Source: Ruminococcus callidus (lineage in GTDB: Bacteria > Bacillota > Clostridia > Oscillospirales > Ruminococcaceae). Taken from it: 10,830 nt of DNA. The stretch is from NCBI RefSeq assembly GCF_020709055.1, contig NZ_JAJFCK010000059.1, positions 1 through 10,830 on the forward strand, written 5' to 3'. Under the pieces are notes generated by a model that saw only the letters and a program-made list of their open reading frames with translations, ran no database searches and had not been told where the DNA came from. Made by a program: the position numbers and the translations under genes. Positions 5,686 through 10,830 of this stretch are shown here, piece after piece; positions within the stretch are counted from its first letter, which is position 1, and each line of letters starts with the position of its first letter.

Positions 5686-6983
5686 TCCTCTATTGGAAGA
5701 AGAATATCTACATAAAACATCCCTTCTTTCTCATAAAAATCAATCAATCCATTTCGTTTTGATACAAGATCCGTAACAGAACGCAGTCCCCAGCCGTGCA
5801 GCTTTTTATTTGCTTTTTCTGTTTTTAATTCCTGATTCTTCTTCAAAACAGATGCGGCAATTGTATTTCTGACCACAATCCGATAATAGCCTGCCTCTTC
5901 TGAAATTGTCAGAAGTATCTGTGCATTTGACGGATTTTTCTCACAGGCTTCTATGGCATTGTCCAGCAAATTAGACAGCATGATGCTAAGATCGAACTCC
6001 AAATCATGGGGAATTTGAACGACTAACCGCAATGAGGTATCGATTCCTTTGGATTGCGCATCATTGAATTTTGCATTTACAACCGCATTTAACATGGTAC
6101 TTGAGCATTGTACTTGCGACAAAATTGTATTTACTTTTCGCTCCTTAAATCGTTTCGCATACGCCAATGCTCCGGAGCAATCTCCCTGTTCTATCATACC
6201 GCACAAACAATCGATTCCATTCCGAAAATCGTGACGAAGAATTGAGATTTCTTCATACTGCTGCTGTAGACGCTGCATTTCATCTTGCTGCCGCTGTAAC
6301 TGGATTTCCATAATATCTCGTTCTTTTTCAATTTGACTTGTGCGGTTCATTTTTCTCAGAAATATAAAAATAACAACATCTAATCCAGACAGAAGCAACG
6401 TAATTGCAAGATAGATATATGATGTAAAATAGCCATTTATAAACACAAGACAAATTGCAAATCCAATAAAAAGTGTAAAAAGAAATGCTGATAATATGAT
6501 AATCCACTCATTACGTTTGAAATGATATTCTTCTTTTCTGCGAAATGATAGTATGAACTGTGTTGCCGCAAAATACAATAATTTTGTAATGAATAAACAA
6601 ACAATACGCTCTACACTCTGTGCAGATTGAAGCTGTAATATCGAGATATTTGTAAGAGCACTGATTGCCGACATCACCGGAAGATTGATAAAATATACTA
6701 AAACATAATTGATGATTGAAATCAATACTTTTTCAAATGTGCTTCCTTTTAAAAAAATGGCGGAAAATACAATTTCGATCAACAAGCAACTGAGAATCAA
6801 AAACGTTTCGTTTGCCATTCCGAAAGTCCCTGCCATATCTGTTGCAAATAACAACGAAAACAGGAGAAGCCATTTCAGAATCCGATAATCTTCCGATCGA
6901 AACTTAAAGTATTGGATCAGCATTCGTGTAACGATCATACATTCCACGATAACTGCAAGAATTTCTGTACATTGCCAAATCAT
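5664..6983 (-). CDS. agrC: AgrC, GHKL-family sensor histidine kinase
   Basis: This 439-residue receptor kinase detects the extracellular cyclic peptide. The N-terminal ~210 residues form about six membrane segments (near 5-22, 36-50, 60-80, 86-108, 125-145 and 160-210), followed by a coiled-coil-like stretch rich in Gln and Glu (216-245). The phosphoacceptor motif is LRHDFRN with H251. The ATP-binding N-box is SNLLDNAIEAC (N342) and the G-box is HGWGL (396-400). This is the AgrC/ComD (HPK10) layout. Start ATG 6983 overlaps the agrA stop by four bases (ATGA), with GGAGG upstream, so AgrA and AgrC should be made in balance. The final codons carry one copy of the candidate operator repeat. No lesion is seen. 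Confidence 0.95.
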   Translation of the reverse strand: MIWQCTEILAVIVECMIVTRMLIQYFKFRSEDYRILKWLLLFSLLFATDMAGTFGMANETFLILSCLLIEIVFSAIFLKGSTFEKVLISIINYVLVYFINLPVMSAISALTNISILQLQSAQSVERIVCLFITKLLYFAATQFILSFRRKEEYHFKRNEWIIILSAFLFTLFIGFAICLVFINGYFTSYIYLAITLLLSGLDVVIFIFLRKMNRTSQIEKERDIMEIQLQRQQDEMQRLQQQYEEISILRHDFRNGIDCLCGMIEQGDCSGALAYAKRFKERKVNTILSQVQCSSTMLNAVVNAKFNDAQSKGIDTSLRLVVQIPHDLEFDLSIMLSNLLDNAIEACEKNPSNAQILLTISEEAGYYRIVVRNTIAASVLKKNQELKTEKANKKLHGWGLRSVTDLVSKRNGLIDFYEKEGMFYVDILLPIEENLHLGD

Positions 6984-7714
6984 AATACACCCTCCTCCCG
7001 AATCAATCGCTGATACTGTAATTTTACTTCCTCACTTCTGCCTCGGCTTAATGGCATTTTATCTTGACAATTTTTCAGGTACACCTGATCTCCTTTGATT
7101 TGTAAAATCCAAGCATAATTCACCAGATAGCTTCTATGTACTCGAATAAAGCCTTTCTCCGTAAACTGCTTTTCCAATTCATTCATTGTGTATGTGTGCA
7201 TTGCAAGTCGAATCGATTCTTTTTGTGCGGTTACAAAATAGATATCATGTCGAATGGAATAGAAATATGCAATGCCTGAAACTTTTTGTTCGAGTGTCCT
7301 CTGCTGATCCAAATCAAGTCGAACTATAACAGATTTCATTTTTAAGGCGGCACAGAAAGAAGAAATCATTTCCTGTGTATCACTGAGAAGTTTATTCTTG
7401 CGAACGAAACGATACGCATTATAGCGAAATGTTTCAAATACGAAATCATCATGGCTGGACACAAATACAAGTGTCGTATCCAACCCATTGTCACGGAATT
7501 TAGAAGCAAGCTGGATTCCAGACAGCTCCGGCATATCAATATCCAGAAAAATGAGATCATAGGACGTTTTTTCACAATGTTCTAAAAACCGTCTGGCATC
7601 TGTGTATGTATCAATTTTGCAGTCTATATTATGCTCCTGAAATAATTCTGAAACTTTTTTCTGGTATGTTTGAAGAAACATGATTTCATCATCACACATT
7701 GCTATACAAATCAC
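6980..7714 (-). CDS. agrA: AgrA, LytTR-family response regulator
   Basis: The protein has 244 residues. The N-terminal receiver domain (1-120) has the acidic pair D8/D9, the phosphorylated D58 in LIFLDIDMPE, and the conserved S86 of VSSHDD. The C-terminal half is a LytTR DNA-binding domain with the typical FIRVHRSYLVNYAWI segment. Phosphorylation by AgrC would activate binding to paired direct repeats, for which 5644-5685 is the best candidate here. The start is GTG 7714, supported by AAAGGGG eight bases upstream. It is first in the operon, so the order A-C-B-D differs from the B-D-C-A order of Staphylococcus. A promoter lies 40-70 bases upstream. The gene looks intact. Confidence 0.95.
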   Translation of the reverse strand: MICIAMCDDEIMFLQTYQKKVSELFQEHNIDCKIDTYTDARRFLEHCEKTSYDLIFLDIDMPELSGIQLASKFRDNGLDTTLVFVSSHDDFVFETFRYNAYRFVRKNKLLSDTQEMISSFCAALKMKSVIVRLDLDQQRTLEQKVSGIAYFYSIRHDIYFVTAQKESIRLAMHTYTMNELEKQFTEKGFIRVHRSYLVNYAWILQIKGDQVYLKNCQDKMPLSRGRSEEVKLQYQRLIREEGVL

Positions 7715-7752
7715 GTAATATGCCCCTTTCTTAGCTTTCTCTCTCTATTTCC

Positions 7753-7781
7753 ATAATACCATAAAAAAACCCAAAAAGCAA
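7753..7781 (-). promoter_or_regulatory. Promoter for agrA-agrC
   Basis: On the minus strand TTGCTT (7776-7781) and TATTAT (7753-7758) are 17 bases apart, and TGG directly before the -10 gives an extended -10. Transcription would begin about 30 bases before the GTG of agrA. I see no 21-bp repeats like those before agrB, so this promoter may be constitutive. Between 7782 and 7930 the only other notable item is the inverted repeat copy at 7835-7853. Confidence 0.65.
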
Positions 7782-7834
7782 GAAGAATAGATGGTTTATC
7801 ACTGGAGATACTAAAAGGAAAGAAGCATTTTTAT

Positions 7835-7853
7835 TTCGTAAAATCCGCCCATT
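7835..7853 (-). repeat. Left copy of perfect 19-bp inverted repeat flanking the integrase
   Basis: TTCGTAAAATCCGCCCATT here is the exact reverse complement of AATGGGCGGATTTTACGAA at 9204-9222. The match stops abruptly on both sides. The two copies enclose 1,350 bases containing the integrase gene and an outward promoter. They could be recombination sites for inversion, or this copy could be the attachment-site core with a related arm site on the other side. Confidence 0.85.
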
Positions 7854-7915
7854 GACCATTCAAGCCTAAAAAATTACGCTGTTTCCGATACTTTTTGCAT
7901 TTTCCATACGGTTTT

Positions 7916-7941
7916 TTGACGGCGAAACATTATCCCGTCAA
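7916..7941. other. Short hairpin overlapping the integrase stop codon
   Basis: TTGACGG (7916-7922) pairs with CCGTCAA (7935-7941) and spans the stop codon at 7930-7932. On the minus strand the stem is followed by A residues, not T, so it is not a convincing terminator. Readthrough from the integrase gene toward agrA is therefore possible. Confidence 0.5.
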
Positions 7942-9030
7942 TTGCAGTCGCTTTACATATTCCTGCTTCATCTGCATAGAAGAATGCACATATCGATTCA
8001 AAGTAATACTGGCATCAGCGTGTCCCAGCAATTCACTCAGCGTCTTTGCATCAAACCCATGGGCAATACAATCTGTAGCATAAGTGTGTCGAAGCAGATG
8101 AAATGGAACCTTTCGGATACCACAGAGTTTCAGGATTTTCTGAAACCGATACTGCATCGTTCTCGGTTCTGCCGGTTTGCTTTTCCCAGTAATCAAGTAC
8201 AGAAAATCCTGTCGCTTTTTCTTTTCCAGCAATGCCAACAAGAAGGACGGAACCGGAATTGTCCGCACAGAAGTTCTGCTTTTGGGAGAGCCGATCAGCA
8301 CCTCAGAACAACCATTTCGATAAACTCTCTGTACCGTTCGTTTTACAGAAAGCGTTCCGTTTTCAAAATCAATATCATTCCACTGCAAGCCGCATAATTC
8401 ACCTACACGCAAACCAGTGAACAAGCACAGCAGAATCGCCAGATCAATGGTCAGCCCTGTCTGAAGAAGATACTGCTCCAATTTCTTTCGCTCCTCAGAA
8501 GACAAAACATCCAGCTGCTTTTTCTCTGCTTTTGGCATAGTGAAATGCGTTCCACGAATGTGATATTCCTGCACTGCATACTGTTCTATGCTGTGGTAAA
8601 CCCGCATAATGTCTTGTACAAACCGAGCGGAAAGTCCGCCAGTTCCGCACAATCGGCCGCTTTGCAGTTTCTCATAGACAAAATCATTCAGCTGATGTGT
8701 TGTCATATCCGTGAGATATTTTGTTCCGAGATCCGGAAGAATGTGATTGCGAATGACATTCTCATAGTGAGCATAACTGGACGGTTTCACACGCAATTTT
8801 GCTGCGGAAAGCCATTGACGAGATGCCTCTGCCACTGTCAATTTCAAAGCAGAAACTGGCTGGTTCTGCAAAACAGCTTGAAATTGTGCCATCTTTTCCT
8901 TTACCTCAGAAAGCGTTCTGGCATACACAAATTTGTATTTCAGCGATCCATCTTCCTTATGACCGATCGGAACACGTCCCTCAAACCGACCGTCTTTTCT
9001 CTTGTAAATGTTGCTGCCTCTTCTCGGCAT
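7930..9030 (-). CDS. Tyrosine recombinase / phage-type integrase
   Basis: This 366-residue site-specific recombinase has Tn916/phage integrase architecture. The N-terminal arm-binding domain begins MPRRGSNIYKRKDGRFEGR, the SAM-like core-binding domain covers about 62-165, and the catalytic domain 175-360. All catalytic residues are visible: R208 (TGLRVGE), K250 (SPKSRTS), H311 and R314 (HLLRHTYAT), H337 (LLGHAD) and nucleophile Y347 (LNRYVH). I chose ATG 9030 because AGGAGG lies eight bases upstream; a start at 9066 would place that site inside the gene. No excisionase gene is adjacent. It lies between 19-bp inverted repeats, so it may excise or integrate an element or invert its own segment. 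The gene appears intact; specific partners are unknown. Confidence 0.95.
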   Translation of the reverse strand: MPRRGSNIYKRKDGRFEGRVPIGHKEDGSLKYKFVYARTLSEVKEKMAQFQAVLQNQPVSALKLTVAEASRQWLSAAKLRVKPSSYAHYENVIRNHILPDLGTKYLTDMTTHQLNDFVYEKLQSGRLCGTGGLSARFVQDIMRVYHSIEQYAVQEYHIRGTHFTMPKAEKKQLDVLSSEERKKLEQYLLQTGLTIDLAILLCLFTGLRVGELCGLQWNDIDFENGTLSVKRTVQRVYRNGCSEVLIGSPKSRTSVRTIPVPSFLLALLEKKKRQDFLYLITGKSKPAEPRTMQYRFQKILKLCGIRKVPFHLLRHTYATDCIAHGFDAKTLSELLGHADASITLNRYVHSSMQMKQEYVKRLQLTG

Positions 9031-9114
9031 TTGAAATTCCTCCTGACAAGTTTTCGGACTGTTCAAAGCAAGAAAACGCCTGCTTTTTCTCCGATTCTGA
9101 TGATTTATTCATGA

Positions 9115-9150
9115 ATTTTCAGAAATATATACTTTACTTTTTCTGAAAAT
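9115..9150. promoter_or_regulatory. Inverted repeat upstream of the integrase, candidate operator
   Basis: ATTTTCAGAAA (9115-9125) and its exact reverse complement TTTCTGAAAAT (9140-9150) are separated by 14 bases. They straddle the -35 region of the rightward promoter at 9133-9160 and lie about 85 bases upstream of the integrase start. A regulator or recombinase arm-binding site is possible. Confidence 0.5.
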
Positions 9151-9160
9151 CTGCTATAAT
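9133..9160 (+). promoter_or_regulatory. Strong rightward promoter with extended -10, pointing away from the integrase
   Basis: TTTACT (9133-9138) and a consensus TATAAT (9155-9160) are 16 bases apart, with TG at 9152-9153 giving an extended -10. The -10 is embedded in the palindrome CTGCTAT-AATG-ATAGCAG (9151-9168), which could be an operator. No gene lies downstream before the terminator at 9245-9290. The promoter sits inside the segment bounded by the 19-bp inverted repeats. Confidence 0.65.
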
Positions 9161-9168
9161 GATAGCAG
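9151..9168. promoter_or_regulatory. Palindrome over the -10 element and start site
   Basis: CTGCTAT (9151-9157) and ATAGCAG (9162-9168) form a 7-bp inverted repeat with a four-base spacer. It covers the TATAAT box and the expected transcription start. A repressor bound here would block the promoter. The protein is unknown; the integrase itself is a candidate. Confidence 0.5.
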
Positions 9169-9203
9169 ATTCGATGCTGTTTTGTCTGAAATTTATGCAA
9201 ATA

Positions 9204-9222
9204 AATGGGCGGATTTTACGAA
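9204..9222 (+). repeat. Right copy of perfect 19-bp inverted repeat flanking the integrase
   Basis: AATGGGCGGATTTTACGAA is the exact reverse complement of 7835-7853. It lies between the outward promoter and its terminator, so recombination between the copies would flip the promoter relative to the flanking DNA. A partial match (GATTTTACG) recurs near 9622, upstream of the serine recombinase. Confidence 0.85.
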
Positions 9223-9244
9223 GAAATCTACATTTCATAGAAAC

Positions 9245-9290
9245 AAAATGCCATGCTGAGAAGATGTGCTTTCCCGGCATGGCATTTTTT
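9245..9290. terminator. Strong intrinsic terminator
   Basis: AAAATGCCATGC (9245-9256) pairs perfectly over 12 bp with GCATGGCATTTT (9277-9288) around a 20-base loop, and T6 ends at 9290. The minus strand also gives TTTTG after the stem, so it may work both ways. It would stop the rightward transcript from 9167 and insulate the integrase from DNA to the right. Confidence 0.8.
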
Positions 9291-9319
9291 ATGGTTCTAA
9301 TTTTTGATTTTACAACAAT

Positions 9320-9367
9320 AAAACGATAGCCCCGACCTACCGTTTTATTTTACCCTATCGTTTTTTT
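9320..9367 (+). repeat. 48-bp direct repeat, copy 1 (terminator-like)
   Basis: This 48-bp sequence is identical to 10783-10830. It starts AAAACGATAGCCCCGACC and ends CCCTATCGTTTTTTT. AAAACGATAG (9320-9329) pairs with CTATCGTTTT (9355-9364) across a 25-base loop, and Ts follow, so it resembles an intrinsic terminator. Similarity continues a few bases to the left with one mismatch (to 9313). The two copies enclose the serine recombinase and its leader. Confidence 0.85.
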
Positions 9368-9383
9368 ATTATTTCAGAAACGC

Positions 9384-9422
9384 AAACAGCCTGCTGGGAA
9401 AACGCTTCCCAGCAGGCTGTTT
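9384..9422. terminator. Perfect 17-bp stem terminator
   Basis: AAACAGCCTGCTGGGAA (9384-9400) is fully complementary to TTCCCAGCAGGCTGTTT (9406-9422) with loop AACGC, and Ts continue to 9424. The left arm starts with AAA, so it has short U-runs both ways and is probably bidirectional. It separates the integrase region from the serine recombinase. Confidence 0.85.
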
Positions 9423-9435
9423 TTGCTTGATAAAA

Positions 9436-9466
9436 CCGAAAAAACCACGCATTTTCGGCATTTTTT
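9436..9466 (+). terminator. Weak terminator-like hairpin
   Basis: CCGAAAA (9436-9442) pairs with TTTTCGG (9452-9458), followed by CA and T6 (9461-9466). The stem is short and A/T-rich, so it is weaker than its neighbours. On the minus strand the same stem is followed by TTTTATC. Confidence 0.45.
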
Positions 9467-9476
9467 CAAAAAGAAA

Positions 9477-9600
9477 GCACTGCACAATTGTATCATTTGT
9501 GCAGTGCGGTTATGTGGTGTGTAGCCTACGCCACAAATAATACAAAATCCTCGAAATTACGGGCTTTTTAGACGTACTTTACAAATGATACAATTTTTTT
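9477..9600. promoter_or_regulatory. Structured leader with two mutually exclusive stems (attenuator-like)
   Basis: Stem A is GCACTGCACAA (9477-9487) with TTGTGCAGTGC (9497-9507). Stem B is AATTGTATCATTTGT (9486-9500) with its exact complement ACAAATGATACAATT (9581-9595), followed on the plus strand by Ts to 9600. Both use 9486-9500, so they cannot form together. A further hairpin, TGTGG with CCACA (9513-9535), lies inside stem B. On the minus strand stem A is followed by TTTCTTTTT. The layout resembles a terminator/antiterminator switch in either direction. It could instead be paired recombinase binding sites. No known riboswitch class is recognised. Confidence 0.5.
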
Positions 9601-9641
9601 GAAAGTAGACTAATCCACAGAGATTTTACGCAAATTTGCCC

Positions 9642-9670
9642 TTGTTCTTTCCCAAAGGATGTGCTATAAT
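9642..9670 (+). promoter_or_regulatory. Promoter of the serine recombinase gene
   Basis: TTGTTC (9642-9647) and consensus TATAAT (9665-9670) are 17 bases apart, and TG at 9662-9663 makes an extended -10. Transcription would start about 40 bases before the GTG at 9716. The -10 region GCTATAATGA is shared with the outward promoter at 9155-9160. An ATG at 9659 lies upstream of the expected transcription start and so cannot be the start codon of this transcript. Confidence 0.75.
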
Positions 9671-9715
9671 GAGTCTATTCAGGGAACTGAAAATAGACAA
9701 AGGAGAAAAAACAGC

Positions 9716-10738
9716 GTGGAGGAAAGAAACATAACGAAGATTCCAGTTCGTCATGAATTACCACGGCTATCCAAAGTTGGTGTTTATTGCAGAGTAAGTA
9801 CAAATCAGTCAGAGCAGCTTCGCAGTATGTCTGCCCAAGCCTCTCATCTCACAAGAACAGTTCTGCACAGCAGAGGATGGATACTGATTGATATTTATCT
9901 GGATTTTCATACTGGATTAAATGACAACAGACCAGAATTACAGAGGTTATTGAAAGATTGCAGGTCAGGAAACGTTGATACCATTTTAACAAAAAGCGTC
10001 AGCAGATTTGGACGGAATACTGCTGAAACAATCCGCCTGATTCGAGAACTCAATGCCATTGGAGCCAGAATTATATTTGAGAACGAAGAAATTGACACTT
10101 CAAAATGTGAAAGTGAATTTCTTGTCACTTTAATTGAAGCCTATGCACAGGAAGAAAGCTATAACCGCAGTGAGAATATTCGATGGGGCATTGAAAAGCG
10201 AATGCAAAATGGAACATCGCTTCTTTATAACAGGAAATGCTTCGGATACAGAAAGAATGAGAACGGCACTTTAGAAATCTGTCCGGAAGAAGCAGAAGTT
10301 GTTCGTTTGATTTTTGATTTCTATCTTCGTGGCGGAAGTATTCTTTCCATCATAAAAGAACTGGAGAATCGGCAAATTCAAACGCCATCAGGAAAGAAAA
10401 AATGGTGCACACAGACAGTTGTAAAAATTCTAACCAATGAAAAGTATATCGGAAATGTGCTGCTGAAAAAGACCTATACAGATGGATTCCCAAATCGAAA
10501 GCGGAAAAACAACCGTGGAGAGAAAGATCAATATCTTGCAGAACAACTACACCCTGAGATAATATCAAAAGAAATTTTTGATGCAGTCCAGATAGAACGG
10601 CAACGAAGAAGTAATGTAGTAATAGACAAAAATGGAGAAAAGAAACGGGCAGGGAAGCGATACTGCTCGAAAATAACACCAGAAACAGATATAGAATCAT
10701 TCGATAGCATATTAGATTACTCATCATATAGCAAATGA
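9716..10738 (+). CDS. Serine recombinase (resolvase plus recombinase domain, no zinc ribbon)
   Basis: This is a 340-residue site-specific recombinase starting at GTG 9716, which has AAGGAG ten bases upstream. The ATG at 9659 overlaps the promoter and is rejected. The resolvase catalytic domain holds the nucleophile S28 in VYCRVSTNQSEQ and the conserved SRFGRN motif (about residue 100), and runs to roughly residue 150. A long helix (EAYAQEESYNRSENIRWGI) and the Recombinase domain (about 165-290) follow, including NEKYIGNVLLKKTYT. The protein stops after KKRAGKRYCSK and a 21-residue acidic tail, where large serine recombinases normally have a Cys-rich zinc ribbon, so it is short (typical members exceed 450 residues). 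It may be a natural zinc-ribbon-less type or a truncated one. It is divergent from the integrase and enclosed by the 48-bp repeats. Confidence 0.92.
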   Translation: MEERNITKIPVRHELPRLSKVGVYCRVSTNQSEQLRSMSAQASHLTRTVLHSRGWILIDIYLDFHTGLNDNRPELQRLLKDCRSGNVDTILTKSVSRFGRNTAETIRLIRELNAIGARIIFENEEIDTSKCESEFLVTLIEAYAQEESYNRSENIRWGIEKRMQNGTSLLYNRKCFGYRKNENGTLEICPEEAEVVRLIFDFYLRGGSILSIIKELENRQIQTPSGKKKWCTQTVVKILTNEKYIGNVLLKKTYTDGFPNRKRKNNRGEKDQYLAEQLHPEIISKEIFDAVQIERQRRSNVVIDKNGEKKRAGKRYCSKITPETDIESFDSILDYSSYSK

Positions 10739-10782
10739 TAAGTATACAAAGAAAAAGTGCAGAAATACGCCAATTCAACAAA

Positions 10783-10830
10783 AAAACGATAGCCCCGACC
10801 TACCGTTTTATTTTACCCTATCGTTTTTTT
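10783..10830 (+). repeat. 48-bp direct repeat, copy 2 (terminator-like), reaching the window edge
   Basis: This copy is identical to 9320-9367 and starts 45 bases after the serine recombinase stop. AAAACGATAG pairs with CTATCGTTTT and Ts follow, so it would serve as the terminator of the recombinase gene. The window ends inside the T-run, so the right-hand extent of the repeat cannot be judged. Confidence 0.85.

Larger units (their letters stand above)
9167..9290 (+). ncRNA. Predicted short non-coding transcript upstream of the integrase
   Basis: A strong promoter (9133-9160) is followed about 80-125 bases later by a convincing intrinsic terminator, with no open frame preceded by a ribosome binding site between them. 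The predicted RNA of roughly 120 bases contains the right copy of the 19-bp inverted repeat (9204-9222). It may be a small RNA, or the truncated output of a promoter whose real target lies on the other side of an invertible segment. Confidence 0.35.

Noticed and set aside
8545..9114. Rightward 189-codon open frame opposite the integrase
   Set aside because: It is antisense to an intact tyrosine recombinase with all catalytic residues; the composition is that of a shadow frame.
9477..9600. Known riboswitch or group II intron domain
   Set aside because: No recognised riboswitch core, T-box or intron domain V motif could be seen; only competing stems are supported.
10350..10781. Leftward 143-codon open frame opposite the serine recombinase
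   Set aside because: It is antisense to conserved recombinase domain sequence, has no supported start and no recognisable domain.
9320..10830. The 48-bp repeats as a CRISPR array
   Set aside because: Only two copies lie 1.46 kb apart with a gene between them, and each looks like a terminator; there are no regular spacers or cas genes.

Overview
The window looks like a low-GC Gram-positive genome of the gut Clostridia type (Ruminococcus or a related Oscillospiraceae/Lachnospiraceae lineage). The reasons are AT-rich intergenic DNA, strong AGGAGG-type ribosome binding sites, GTG and TTG starts, a Clostridial-type agr system and two integration-type recombinases. The species assignment is inference.

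Positions 1-435 hold the first 34 codons of a leftward gene that runs off the window (resembling small sigma-like genes of mobile elements, from memory) and a terminator region with two hairpins. From 436 to about 7800 every gene reads leftward and the block looks like one functional unit. In transcription order it holds agrA (LytTR response regulator), agrC (GHKL sensor kinase), agrB (peptide-processing membrane protease), agrD (46-residue autoinducer precursor, not an obvious ORF because of its size), a small exported protein of unknown family, a lipoprotein, two ABC-2-type permeases, an ABC ATPase and a membrane-anchored 200-residue protein. agrA has a promoter at 7753-7781. A second promoter at 5611-5639, just behind agrC, is preceded by a 21-bp tandem repeat that looks like a LytTR operator. 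This suggests AgrA drives agrB, agrD and the genes behind them as a positive loop. The ATPase carries Glu where most ABC ATPases have the Q-loop Gln, the mark of lantibiotic self-protection transporters (LanF). The output of the circuit may therefore be an exported effector plus a LanFEG-like protection or export system.

The right third (7835-10830) is a recombinase region. A tyrosine integrase gene (leftward) is flanked by a perfect 19-bp inverted repeat, and a strong promoter inside that segment points outward, away from agr, into a terminator. If the segment inverts, that promoter would face agrA, so a phase switch is possible. To the right, a divergent serine recombinase without a zinc ribbon lies between two identical 48-bp copies of a terminator-like sequence. 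The 685 bases between the two recombinase genes contain no plausible gene but are dense in hairpins, terminators, two strong promoters and a pair of mutually exclusive stems.

The agr assignments and the two recombinases are secure. The effector function, the inversion and the role of the repeats are hypotheses.
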